Shown here in pieces: positions 7,489 through 14,836 of a DNA stretch of 39,596 nt. The stretch spans positions 1 to 39,596 of IMG/VR virus record IMGVR_UViG_3300040801_002004; one strand, 5' to 3'. The DNA is from a virus. Below the pieces are notes generated by a model. The model ran no database searches. It was given only the letters and a program-made list of their open reading frames with translations, and was not told the origin of the DNA. Made by a program: the position numbers and the translations under genes. Position 1 is the stretch's first letter; the number at the start of each line of letters is the position of its first letter.

Positions 7489-7667
7489 ACCTGTCGCTCC
7501 AGCATCTGGGCTTTAATCTTGGGGCCGTACAACTCAATCAACGCTTCAATCACTCGGCTCGCGTTGGAATCGTGCATCTCAGCCAATTCCTCCACCAGTT
7601 CGATGTTGGCCGGCTTCATCGTGAACGACCGAGTGATGCGCCTTTCATTACCTTGAATCTTCAGCAT
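7485..7667 (-). CDS. Ribbon-helix-helix DNA-binding protein
   Basis: The 60-aa product fits the Arc/MetJ/CopG plan: an N-terminal strand rich in Arg and Thr (RRITRSFTMKP) followed by two amphipathic helices (IELVEELAEMHD and NASRVIEALIELYG). Such proteins dimerise and bind palindromic operators. The start at 7667 is chosen because GAGGAG stands seven bases upstream; an in-frame ATG at 7688 has no such site. It is the first gene of the leftward early operon and faces the rightward replication genes across a 39-bp gap. A perfect inverted repeat covers its start codon, so it probably controls its own divergent promoter region. Confidence 0.75.
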   Translation of the reverse strand: MLKIQGNERRITRSFTMKPANIELVEELAEMHDSNASRVIEALIELYGPKIKAQMLERQV

Positions 7668-7675
7668 GTTATGCT
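7663..7675. promoter_or_regulatory. Palindromic operator candidate with extended -10 element
   Basis: AGCAT-GTT-ATGCT is a perfect 5-bp inverted repeat with a 3-base spacer, covering the start codon of the ribbon-helix-helix gene. On the plus strand TGTTATGCT (7667-7675) resembles an extended -10 element, 31 bases before the VRR-NUC start. A near-identical sequence occurs at 14837-14848. On the minus strand a separate possible promoter is TTGCAA (7727-7722) and TTCAAT (7704-7699) with a 17-base spacer. Confidence 0.4.
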
Positions 7676-7706
7676 CCTCAATGCACATTCGAGGGGCGAT
7701 TGAAAC

Positions 7707-8000
7707 ATGTTAGAAAGTGCGTTGCAAGCGAAATTATTGAAATATTGTAAATCATGTGGTCTACTTGGCCGTGCGGTCGCTTGGCGGGGCCGCCGGGGCT
7801 GCCCTGACGTTGTCATTATGGGGGACGGGCATTGCCTTTGGATAGAACTAAAACGCCCGGACGGCAAAGGCCGCCGGTCAACCTGGCAAATACGCGAACA
7901 TGAAAGGATGCGCGAGCATGGAATCACAGTGTACACAGAACATCGATACGACAGACTACTCGAAATACTCGAAATCGAGTTCCCTAACCATTGCGGCTGA
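7707..8000 (+). CDS. VRR-NUC domain nuclease
   Basis: The 97-aa product is a stand-alone VRR-NUC nuclease, a PD-(D/E)XK subfamily related to the FAN1 nuclease domain and common in phages beside a SNF2 helicase. The catalytic set is visible: GCPDVVI (D34), WIELKRP (E47, K49) and Q61 in the following helix. The length is typical of the stand-alone form. It opens the rightward replication operon and its end overlaps the helicase gene. It is expected to cut branched or flap DNA structures during replication or recombination. Confidence 0.9.
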   Translation: MLESALQAKLLKYCKSCGLLGRAVAWRGRRGCPDVVIMGDGHCLWIELKRPDGKGRRSTWQIREHERMREHGITVYTEHRYDRLLEILEIEFPNHCG

Positions 8001-9306
8001 CCTCTCACCCGCACAAACAGCCGCCGTGGAACACTGCCTCGACCACGATTACACCCTCCTCATAGCCGATAAGGGCGCTGGTAAGACGAGGCTGGGCCTC
8101 GTGGTGGCGCATGAGACGGAGGGCCGGACCTTGGTCCTCTGTCCTAACAAAGTGCGCTCAGGCTGGCAGGCTGAAGGCGTCAAGCTGGGTATCGACGTCG
8201 TACTGTGTGAAGGCTCACCCAAAGACCGTGAGTTCACCATCATCAACACACAACACCGCATCGTGGTGATGGGCGTCGATCTCGTGCCGTGGCTCATCGA
8301 TCACTTCCGCGGCCAGATACCCTTCATCGAAGGCCTCATCATCGATGAGACAACCCGCTTCAGCGCGCCCGGCAGCGCAGGCGTGCGTAAGCTACGCCGC
8401 GCCCATAAGCACCTGACCTGGGTGCTGGGCCTCACCGCATCGCCGGTCATGGAGAATCCCCTCGCCCTGTACGGCCAGGCGCTGGTGATCGACGGCGGAC
8501 AGGCGCTCGGCACTAACTTCGACCGCTTCAAACAAACCTACTTCTTCCCGACCGACTTCGAGCAACGCAACTGGGAACTGCGGCCGGGGTCGGACAAGAT
8601 CATCGCCGCAAAGGTGCGGCAGTTGGTCTACCACATGGCCGACCGCAGCTATGAAGAGTCACTCGTGCCGCTCACCGAAGAGATCGTCGAGGTGGACGTC
8701 CCCGCGTCGTTCTATAAGGTCTACGGCGAACTGGTCGATGAACAATACGTCGAGCTGGACGGCTATGAGATCGACCCCGCGAACATGGCCGTCCTATCCG
8801 GCAAACTGGAGCAACTGTGTCAGGGGGCCATCTATGACGACGTCAGTGAACCGCGCTTCCATAACAACTACAAGATGCTCGCCCTCCAGAAACTGGTGGC
8901 GGATATGGCCGGTGAGCCGGTCATCATCTGCTACCAATACAAATACGAACTGGAAGCGCTGCGCCTCATGCTGCCCGAAGGGATGGACCTGAAGGAAAAC
9001 GGCGCGCTGGAAGCGTTTAACAACGGTGCGATCGACATCCTATTCATGCACCCGCGCAGTGGAAGCCATGGAATATGCGCGCAGGAACGCTGTGCAGAAA
9101 TGATAATGCTTTGCCCGATATGGTCGGCCGACGCCTTTGATCAAGTCATTGGTCGTATTCGGCGCCGGGGCCAGACACGGCCGTGCCGACGCCGGACGCT
9201 GGTCATACCAAACACCGTGGATGAGGTAAAAATTGACAGGGTAAACGGGAAAGAGCAGACTGGTTCGGCGCTGCTGGATCACATAAAAGCCGCAGCGCGG
9301 AAATGA
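7918..9306 (+). CDS. SNF2-type superfamily 2 DNA helicase
   Basis: The 462-aa product has the helicase motifs in order: a Q-like SPAQTAAVEHC, Walker A DKGAGKTR (51-58), motif Ia LVLCPNKV, DExx motif IIDET (141-145), motif III GLTASP (171-176) and motif VI QVIGRIRRRGQ (about 409-419). This is the short phage form without extra domains. The start at 7918 has AAAGGA nine bases upstream and overlaps the VRR-NUC gene by 83 bases; an in-frame ATG at 7900 lacks a ribosome site. Its pairing with VRR-NUC suggests joint action in DNA remodelling at replication or recombination intermediates. Confidence 0.9.
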   Translation: MESQCTQNIDTTDYSKYSKSSSLTIAADLSPAQTAAVEHCLDHDYTLLIADKGAGKTRLGLVVAHETEGRTLVLCPNKVRSGWQAEGVKLGIDVVLCEGSPKDREFTIINTQHRIVVMGVDLVPWLIDHFRGQIPFIEGLIIDETTRFSAPGSAGVRKLRRAHKHLTWVLGLTASPVMENPLALYGQALVIDGGQALGTNFDRFKQTYFFPTDFEQRNWELRPGSDKIIAAKVRQLVYHMADRSYEESLVPLTEEIVEVDVPASFYKVYGELVDEQYVELDGYEIDPANMAVLSGKLEQLCQGAIYDDVSEPRFHNNYKMLALQKLVADMAGEPVIICYQYKYELEALRLMLPEGMDLKENGALEAFNNGAIDILFMHPRSGSHGICAQERCAEMIMLCPIWSADAFDQVIGRIRRRGQTRPCRRRTLVIPNTVDEVKIDRVNGKEQTGSALLDHIKAAARK

Positions 9307-9308
9307 AA

Positions 9309-9328
9309 AAGCCCCCTTGCGGGGGCTT
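9309..9328 (+). terminator. Intrinsic terminator after helicase gene
   Basis: AAGCCCCC-TTGC-GGGGGCTT forms an 8-bp stem three bases after the helicase stop, followed by a weak T-rich tract (TTCAATTT). It marks the end of the first replication transcript or an attenuator ahead of the HNH gene. Confidence 0.75.
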
Positions 9329-9388
9329 CAATTTCTAGATCCTGGCGAGGGTCTAAGCACTACCAACCAACTAGGAAGGAAATACTGA

Positions 9389-9943
9389 ATGAAGAATACA
9401 GACAATCTACCCTCCGCGCAACGTCTGCGCGAGCTACTAGCATACGACCCTGACACAGGTATTCTGACCTGGAAGCGGCGTCGTAACCTGCACCCTAAAG
9501 ACAGGTTTAATCTGAAATACGCTGGCAGTGTAGCCGGGTGCGTAGCGCCTGGAATGGGCCGCCGGCAGCCGTACATCAAGGTCCGCATAGACAACCGTCT
9601 ACAGCAGGCGCACAGAGTGATCTGGTGCATGGCCCACGGTGTGTGGCCGACGCAGCCGATAGACCATATAAACGGCGTTGGTACAGACAACAGGCTAGTT
9701 AACCTGCGTGTTGTGTCCCACCAAGAAAACAGCCGGAACCGCCCGATGAACCGCAACAATAGTTCAGGCGTGGTCGGCGTGCATTGGGATAGCGGCCGGG
9801 AGTGTTGGGTGGCTAGTCTTAAATCTGGGTACTCAAAAGTCTTACAGAAACGATTCGACAGCTTCCTGGACGCCGTCGCTGCGCGCAAGTCAGCCGAGAA
9901 CAGCCACGGTTTCCACCCCAACCACGGGAGGACTGCCGGATGA
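9389..9943 (+). CDS. HNH homing endonuclease with AP2 domain
   Basis: The 184-aa product has an N-terminal region of the type that precedes phage HNH domains (LLAYDPDTGILTWKRR), an HNH core (HRVIWCMAHG, then DHINGVGTDNRLVNLRVVS with the DHING and Asn motifs) and a C-terminal AP2-like DNA-binding domain (NNSSGVVGVHWDSGRECWVA). The architecture is that of free-standing phage homing endonucleases. A strong AGGAAGGA precedes the ATG. It sits between the helicase and primase genes, just after a terminator, and overlaps the primase start by four bases. Confidence 0.92.
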   Translation: MKNTDNLPSAQRLRELLAYDPDTGILTWKRRRNLHPKDRFNLKYAGSVAGCVAPGMGRRQPYIKVRIDNRLQQAHRVIWCMAHGVWPTQPIDHINGVGTDNRLVNLRVVSHQENSRNRPMNRNNSSGVVGVHWDSGRECWVASLKSGYSKVLQKRFDSFLDAVAARKSAENSHGFHPNHGRTAG

Positions 9944-10884
9944 TCACACCAGAAACATTTTTGAACACTGTATTTGAGGTCGAGCCTGGATGTTCAAGCT
10001 CCGAGATCATATACACAATCAAGACGCCTGACGATAAATGGCGAAACTACTACCACCTGCGTTCACGGCGCAAAATCCCCGTCGGTACGGCAGCGACCTA
10101 TTACTGCGTCTCATCCTGCGCATACGACCCCGAATACCCACGCCGTAACCAGAAAACCGTCCGACAGGCATGGGTCGTACCACTGGACGACATCGGCACG
10201 AAGGCGACCGCCCCCGGCCTGCAGCCGAGCTACAAGATCGAAACGTCAGCCGGTAACTTCCAATGGGGCTACCTCATCGAACCGTTCGACGTCTCAACAC
10301 CCGAAGGACGGCTCGAATACGACGCCGTGCTCTACTCCGCCGTGAAAGCCGGCCATAACGACCCCGGCTGCCGATCGGCGACCCGCGTCGTCAGGCTGCC
10401 CGGCTCACTCCACAAGACAGGATTCGTCGCTCGCGTCACCGAGTGGAACCCCGAGCGAATCTGGAACCTGGAGGATCTACTCAGCGCACTGGCAATCGAA
10501 AAGGTCTACCCCTCCGCCGCCGTGTCGTCGGAACCCGGCAAGTACACACGTCTCGAAGACGTCAAAGACCCCGTCTATAAGTGGCTGTGCGATTCCCAGT
10601 TAACAACGGGACATAACCAGGACTGGGTGCATATACTCTGCCCGTGGCGCGATCAACACACAGGCGGACTCCAGGGCGAAGGCGCAACCGGCTACTCACC
10701 TGAAGACTACTCCACCATGACCCCCGCGTTTAAGTGCTTCCACGGCCACTGCGCCGAACGCACCACACGCGACTTCCGCGACTGGCTGGTGGCGCAAGGC
10801 TGCCCCGTCGAATGGGGGGAAATGGACATGGACGAAGACGAGATACGCCAGCGCATCGCACAAATAACAGGAGCACAATCGTGA
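9940..10884 (+). CDS. RepB/AEP-like DNA primase
   Basis: The 314-aa product resembles archaeo-eukaryotic primases of the RepB-like phage group. Signs are an acidic motif after a hydrophobic strand (WVVPLDDIG, D83-D84), the substrate-binding stretch ETSAGNFQWGY (101-111), and RLPGSLHKTG (152-161), a common primase motif. The C-terminal third has a Cys/His region (CPWRDQH at 234-240 and FKCFHGHCAER at 265-274) that looks like a zinc-binding primase-associated module. It overlaps the next gene, a VapE-type helicase, by four bases (GTGA). The pair would form a primase-helicase unit for starting DNA replication. Confidence 0.8.
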   Translation: MITPETFLNTVFEVEPGCSSSEIIYTIKTPDDKWRNYYHLRSRRKIPVGTAATYYCVSSCAYDPEYPRRNQKTVRQAWVVPLDDIGTKATAPGLQPSYKIETSAGNFQWGYLIEPFDVSTPEGRLEYDAVLYSAVKAGHNDPGCRSATRVVRLPGSLHKTGFVARVTEWNPERIWNLEDLLSALAIEKVYPSAAVSSEPGKYTRLEDVKDPVYKWLCDSQLTTGHNQDWVHILCPWRDQHTGGLQGEGATGYSPEDYSTMTPAFKCFHGHCAERTTRDFRDWLVAQGCPVEWGEMDMDEDEIRQRIAQITGAQS

Positions 10885-12131
10885 AGAAGAGCCAATTACC
10901 CGACCAGAAAAAGACCGCCAACGGCAACCTAGCCGGCAGTCAAAACCTCACCGTACCCAACCTGCAGTTCGTCCTCAGCGGCATGGGCATCGGCGTCAGA
11001 CACAACATGATGACCAACACCATCGAATACAGCGGCGTCGCACAAGACGCACTCACACAAGACGCCACACGCCTCACCGTGCAAGACATGTTATTGGGGT
11101 TGGACATCAACAACCTGGGCCGCTACGACGAGATAGTCGGCGCACTCGGGCGGCGATCACCCTACCACCCCATGGAAGAATGGATGAAAACGCTGCCGCC
11201 AGCCTCAGGCGACCCCATCGGCGACCTCATCGCCTCCGTGAAGACCGATAACCCACTCTGGCCCGTCTACCTGGAAAACTGGCTCATCCAGGTCGTCGAG
11301 GCCGTCTGCGGCTGGCGCGGCAAGGAGAAAGCCTCCATCCCCCACGTCCTGGTGCTGGCCGGCGCACAAGGGGCGGGGAAATCGTTCTGGCTCAAGCGCC
11401 TCGGAGGGCCATGGTTCAAAGGTGAGGCCGAACTGCACTTATCGACAAGCAGCGGCAAAGACCACCAACTGGAGGCGCTCAAGTACCCCATGGTCGAACT
11501 ATCCGAACTGGACGGCATCTTCCGTAAGGCCGATATCGCCCACATGAAGTCATTCATCTCACGCGAGATCGACTCCATACGCTCACCCTACGAACGGAAA
11601 GCCACCATCCGACCCCGCATGACCTCCTTCTGCGCCTCCGTCAACGAGGCCGAGTTCCTCAACGACCCCAGCGGCTCGCGACGCTTCTGGCCGGTGTCCG
11701 TGGACGCTATCGACTGGAGCTATAAGGCGGACCTGGAAGGCATCTGGTCAGAAGCCTACCGACTGTGGCGCGTGGACCCCAATTTCAACCTCACCGCGGA
11801 TGAAGACGCACAGCGCGCATCGATGGCCCTGGACGTCCACACCATGTCCTCAGAGATGGAAGAAACCATCACGGAATACTACCGCCGGCACGTCGAGGTG
11901 GAGCGTTTTAAAGAGGCTCCAATGAACCGCACAGAGATCCTGAAAATGCTGTTCGGGAACCGCGCTTTTAGCCCAAAAGACATATCACATGCCGGAAAAA
12001 TCATTGCTGATATCAGGGGGAAACACAAAACACTGGACGGAAAGCAGCGTGCATGGATGTTCCCATATAACGAATTTGCCATCGACAGGGCCACTTGGCC
12101 TGATAAAAATCACATGAAAATCGTCAAGTGA
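10881..12131 (+). CDS. VapE/VirE-family AAA+ replicative helicase
   Basis: The 416-aa product belongs to the virulence-associated E family (superfamily 3-like ATPases). It has Walker A GAQGAGKS (161-168), Walker B MVELSELD (204-211), a sensor-like SFCASVNE (249-256) and the arginine-finger region DPSGSRRFWPV (262-272). The N-terminal 150 residues are family-specific. The GTG start at 10881 is preceded by CAGGAG and overlaps the primase stop (GTGA). It is expected to unwind the replication fork with the upstream primase. This is the last gene of the replication block; a terminator follows within 15 bases. Confidence 0.88.
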   Translation: MKKSQLPDQKKTANGNLAGSQNLTVPNLQFVLSGMGIGVRHNMMTNTIEYSGVAQDALTQDATRLTVQDMLLGLDINNLGRYDEIVGALGRRSPYHPMEEWMKTLPPASGDPIGDLIASVKTDNPLWPVYLENWLIQVVEAVCGWRGKEKASIPHVLVLAGAQGAGKSFWLKRLGGPWFKGEAELHLSTSSGKDHQLEALKYPMVELSELDGIFRKADIAHMKSFISREIDSIRSPYERKATIRPRMTSFCASVNEAEFLNDPSGSRRFWPVSVDAIDWSYKADLEGIWSEAYRLWRVDPNFNLTADEDAQRASMALDVHTMSSEMEETITEYYRRHVEVERFKEAPMNRTEILKMLFGNRAFSPKDISHAGKIIADIRGKHKTLDGKQRAWMFPYNEFAIDRATWPDKNHMKIVK

Positions 12132-12141
12132 TAACCACGCA

Positions 12142-12176
12142 AACCCGCGAGTTCATTGGGTTTGCGGGTTCTTTTT
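12142..12176 (+). terminator. Intrinsic terminator after replication block
   Basis: AACCCGC (12142-12148) pairs with GCGGGTT (12164-12170), followed by CTTTTT. It lies about ten bases after the VapE-type gene stop and closes the rightward replication operon before the oppositely oriented island. Confidence 0.85.
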
Positions 12177-12300
12177 ATCATTATCAGATAGATACAGAAG
12201 AATTATATATATATATTTTGTATAGTCTAATAGGGAATTTGATCGTTGCTGATGATATTTGGGGCCGAGCGAGGATCCGCGCGCTCGCCCCCGACGACCG

Positions 12301-12367
12301 GGGGGACCGCTATGGCAAATGTTTTCAGGCTCCCGAAAATGGGGGGAACCGCTATGGCAAATCTTTT
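12301..12367. repeat. Two-copy direct repeat, 42-bp period
   Basis: ACCGCTATGGCAAAT occurs at 12306-12320 and 12348-12362. Each copy is preceded by a run of five or six G and followed by a T-rich tetrad (GTTTT/CTTTT). The second copy overlaps the end of the leftward gene at 12352. A tract rich in alternating T and A (about 12200-12225) lies just upstream. Function unknown; an operator, iteron or processing site are possible. Confidence 0.6.
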
Positions 12368-12687
12368 GAATCTTTCAACTGACGACCGAACAACTTCCCC
12401 CGGTTGCGCGCGCCGCGCCCCTGCCCGGCGACCGCCGGATCCGTCCGCGGGTCAATGCCGCGCTGCCGGCGGCGCCAGGCGCGCGCCGCACGCGCTTGCG
12501 GCGTCTGCACGCGGCCGGCGTACTCGCGCAAACCCTCCGCCAGGTAATCCGCGGCTTTTTGTTCATGCCGCTCCGCCAATACCTCAAAAGACGGACCGCG
12601 GCCGCCCGGCCGGATCTCGCCGGCTTCCAGGCGTGCGCGTGCGATTGCCGCGCGTTCTAGGTGGTAGCGTATCTTGTAAAGCTTCAT
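12352..12687 (-). CDS. Arg-rich small protein of accessory island
   Basis: The 111-aa product starts at 12687, where AGGAG stands six bases upstream; an in-frame start further up would run through a terminator hairpin. It is strongly basic: MKLYKIRYHLERAAIARARL, then helical Glu/Arg/Ala repeats and RAARAWRRRQRG. It is probably a helical nucleic-acid-binding or structural protein, but no family is recognised. It is the last gene of the leftward island and is separated from the gene before it by a strong terminator, so its expression needs read-through or a separate promoter. Confidence 0.5.
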   Translation of the reverse strand: MKLYKIRYHLERAAIARARLEAGEIRPGGRGPSFEVLAERHEQKAADYLAEGLREYAGRVQTPQARAARAWRRRQRGIDPRTDPAVAGQGRGARNRGKLFGRQLKDSKDLP

Positions 12688-12703
12688 TCTGGCTCCTGAG
12701 TGC

Positions 12704-12731
12704 AAAAAAATGCCCGACATATAGTCGGGCA
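12704..12731 (-). terminator. Intrinsic terminator, leftward, inside accessory island
   Basis: On the minus strand TGCCCGAC pairs with GTCGGGCA around a five-base loop and is followed by seven T. It lies 25 bases after the gene at 12756-13253 and only a few bases before the ribosome site of the next gene. Confidence 0.9.
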
Positions 12732-12755
12732 TAGGGTAGCACTTGCGGCCGTCTG

Positions 12756-13253
12756 CTAGGCTAAGGCGCGGCCGTAGCGCGCCGCGCGTGTTTTACCCAT
12801 ACCGCGCCGGTACTTTGCGCAAACTAGCGCGACGGCGCCGGGCATATTCTCGCACGTTATTTTTATGTGCGGCCGGCCGGTAGACTGCCCCGGCGTGCCG
12901 CCAGTAAATACGCGGAATTGAATCCGGCCATCCGCCAACGTGTCGAATAAACCCTCGCTGTACAGTTTCTCAATTTCCCCGGCGATATCCTGCAGCATGC
13001 GCGGCGCATTAGCGCCAGGCTTGCGCATAGTCGCGTGTCGCTCTACTTTCGCCAGCGCGGCTAATACCTCAGGAATGTGAAAATAGCGCCGCGCCAGGTC
13101 GCGCATGAAACATTCCAGCGCCAGGGCTAGAGACGCATTACCCGCAAGCTTCGCCTGTAGGTGATCATCGGCAATGGTGGCCGGCGGAATATGCGCGTCC
13201 AGGCTTGCGTATATCCGCGCGGCTTTCGGATCGTTCATTAATTTATTGATCAT
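12756..13253 (-). CDS. Accessory island protein of unknown function
   Basis: The 165-aa product is not recognised. The N-terminal two thirds look alpha-helical (KLAGNASLALALECFMRDLA, EVLAALAKVERHA), the C-terminal part looks like a small mixed domain with RIQFRVFTGG and HIKITCENM strands, and the end is basic (KYRRGMGKTRAARYGRAL). GGGAG precedes the ATG. It follows the GP88-like gene by 17 bases in the same direction, so the two are probably co-transcribed and may work together. A strong terminator follows it. Confidence 0.6.
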   Translation of the reverse strand: MINKLMNDPKAARIYASLDAHIPPATIADDHLQAKLAGNASLALALECFMRDLARRYFHIPEVLAALAKVERHATMRKPGANAPRMLQDIAGEIEKLYSEGLFDTLADGRIQFRVFTGGTPGQSTGRPHIKITCENMPGAVALVCAKYRRGMGKTRAARYGRALA

Positions 13254-13270
13254 GGTAGAAACTCCCGCGC

Positions 13271-14089
13271 TTAGTGCGCTGCTATGATGATATCGACATT
13301 GTTAAACTTATCGGATCCGCACGCATGCCCGCCCGGCGTACACTCGCCACACTTACCCGGGCAAGTAAAGCACGCGCCGCCATATGCTGCGCGCAGCTCT
13401 GCCTGATGCGCGCGATCGCCATGATCCGCGCTCTTCACTGCGCGCCCAAGGTCTACCGCTACAAACCGGCCGCGCGTCATCGGTAGCGCCGCAATTTTCG
13501 CGACGGTAGCCGCGCTGTGATTGTGACCGCTCGAAAGGTTTAGCCGGTAGTTAGGCGGTGCAGGATCAGCCGCTAGCAGCTCATAAAAAGATTTAGAATA
13601 ACCATAACATTTTATATGTTGTACTTTACCCAGTATTTTCCACCATGTATTGACGGTCGCGACGCTATCAAAATCGCCGTCAACATAAAGTCTAAAATCG
13701 ATAGGGTCTTGGTACTTGTCAAAGGCGGCCGCCACTAGATCGGGGCGCTTGCGGATTAACACTAGATTTTGCGCTTGTCGCGCAAATGCCGCGGGATAGC
13801 GCCAGCTCTTAAATGAATAGCAAAAGCTTAGACAATCGCCAGCTCCAGGGCATGCTGCACCCGGCAAGCCGGAAAAGCTTAGGAACGGCAGTTTATCGTT
13901 TCCAAGCGTTAAGATACTGGCAAAAGGTTCGTGCGATGGATCGCGCAAGAATATGGCCAGCCGCGCTAGAAATCGATTCCATGCCGGCCCCGGCTCAGAC
14001 TCCAGCGCTTTATCTATGCGCCGCGCTGCAGCCGCTAGGCGGCCGCGTGCGATGTCATTAGCGATTGTGTGTAGGGTTGATATTTTCAT
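13271..14089 (-). CDS. GP88-like cysteine-rich phage protein
   Basis: The 272-aa product resembles the phage family named gene product 88. The matching core is LPGAACPGAGDCLSFCYSF (Cys 80, 86, 90), a Tyr and Arg/Gln-rich helix (RYPAAFARQAQN), a strand FRLYVDGDFDS (133-142) and CYGYSKSF (161-168). Near the C-terminus is a second group of five cysteines (240, 243, 247, 250, 257). The two clusters suggest metal or iron-sulphur binding, and the alternating strands and helices would suit a barrel fold. No activity is established for the family to my knowledge. It starts by ATGA overlap with the small gene upstream. Confidence 0.6.
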   Translation of the reverse strand: MKISTLHTIANDIARGRLAAAARRIDKALESEPGPAWNRFLARLAIFLRDPSHEPFASILTLGNDKLPFLSFSGLPGAACPGAGDCLSFCYSFKSWRYPAAFARQAQNLVLIRKRPDLVAAAFDKYQDPIDFRLYVDGDFDSVATVNTWWKILGKVQHIKCYGYSKSFYELLAADPAPPNYRLNLSSGHNHSAATVAKIAALPMTRGRFVAVDLGRAVKSADHGDRAHQAELRAAYGGACFTCPGKCGECTPGGHACGSDKFNNVDIIIAAH

Positions 14090-14316
14090 GAGTGCGCCTC
14101 TATGTGAGCTAACGTCAATTTTCCGTAGTGCATGCCAGCGCGAACAATCGCCAGTTTGCCGTCGTGATTTGGAAGACTATATCCCCAGGATGAATCCACC
14201 GCGGTACATACGCGCCGGCCGTCAATCGTGAATGCATAGCGCGGATTACCATTTAGACTGCTAGGCATGCGCCGCACATCCAATACAGTACCGCTCAAAG
14301 TGATGATGTTTTTCAT
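14086..14316 (-). CDS. Small beta-rich island protein
   Basis: The 76-aa product is dominated by predicted strands (ITLSGTVLDVRRM, RYAFTIDGRRVCTAV, GKLAIVRAGMHYGKLTLAHIE), suggesting an OB-like or SH3-like barrel, though this is inferred only from the pattern. GGAG precedes the ATG and its stop overlaps the start of the GP88-like gene (ATGA), so the two are coupled. Unknown function. Confidence 0.55.
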   Translation of the reverse strand: MKNIITLSGTVLDVRRMPSSLNGNPRYAFTIDGRRVCTAVDSSWGYSLPNHDGKLAIVRAGMHYGKLTLAHIEAHS

Positions 14317-14339
14317 AAGGTTTTACTCCGCCAAGAAAT

Positions 14340-14357
14340 GGCCGCCGGATAGCGGCC
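14340..14357 (-). other. Hairpin between island genes, possible attenuator
   Basis: On the minus strand a 6-bp stem (GGCCGC/GCGGCC, six-base loop) is followed by ATTTCTT. It lies between the first and second island genes and could be a weak terminator or attenuator. Confidence 0.35.
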
Positions 14358-14364
14358 GGATGGT

Positions 14365-14769
14365 TCACCAATTAATCACCAGACCATTAGCGCGCCGCAA
14401 ACCTTCAGCAAGTATCACGCGCCAAACCGGAAGAGTGAAAAAATCCAAACAATTAAAATCAGAATCATGCACGCCAATAGTGCCGGCGTTATCGTGGATC
14501 ACTACCAGGCGCTCGCCGGTGGCGCTTAGATAACCATGCTCCGCGGCATGAGCTGCTTTAGTCGCAGCGCGATGCTTGATAGTGCAGGCTTCCACGATGT
14601 AATAGTCTTTTTCAGCCGGCGTGTGCTCGCCGTTACAATTCACGCAAGAGCCGCGCGGCATATCATCCAATAAATACTTATCTGGCGTGCGCGTGGGTAT
14701 TCCTTCAATACAGTATTGGCAATATGGCTCGTTATTGGTGTTTATGTAGTGAGGTGTAATGTTATCCAT
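14365..14769 (-). CDS. Zinc-ribbon-like island protein
   Basis: The 134-aa product begins MDNITPHYIN and contains two CxxC pairs, CQYC and CVNC, about 25 residues apart, a classic zinc-ribbon spacing. The rest is helical in the middle (TKAAHAAEHGYLS) and has short strands (RLVVIHDNAGTIGVHD). The start at 14769 is chosen for the AAGGG element about ten bases upstream; the longer frame to 14865 has no ribosome site and crosses the putative promoter. It is the first gene of the leftward island. It could be a nucleic-acid-binding regulator; this is inference. Confidence 0.6.
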   Translation of the reverse strand: MDNITPHYINTNNEPYCQYCIEGIPTRTPDKYLLDDMPRGSCVNCNGEHTPAEKDYYIVEACTIKHRAATKAAHAAEHGYLSATGERLVVIHDNAGTIGVHDSDFNCLDFFTLPVWRVILAEGLRRANGLVINW

Positions 14770-14836
14770 GATGCTAAACCCTTCATTTGCTTTCGTTATG
14801 GCCCTATACCGGCCGCCACCCCCTAGGGGAGCGTAA

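Noticed and set aside
12128-12382. 84-aa rightward ORF
   Set aside because: It starts inside the end of the VapE-type gene, crosses a terminator and the AT-rich tract, and has no convincing ribosome site.
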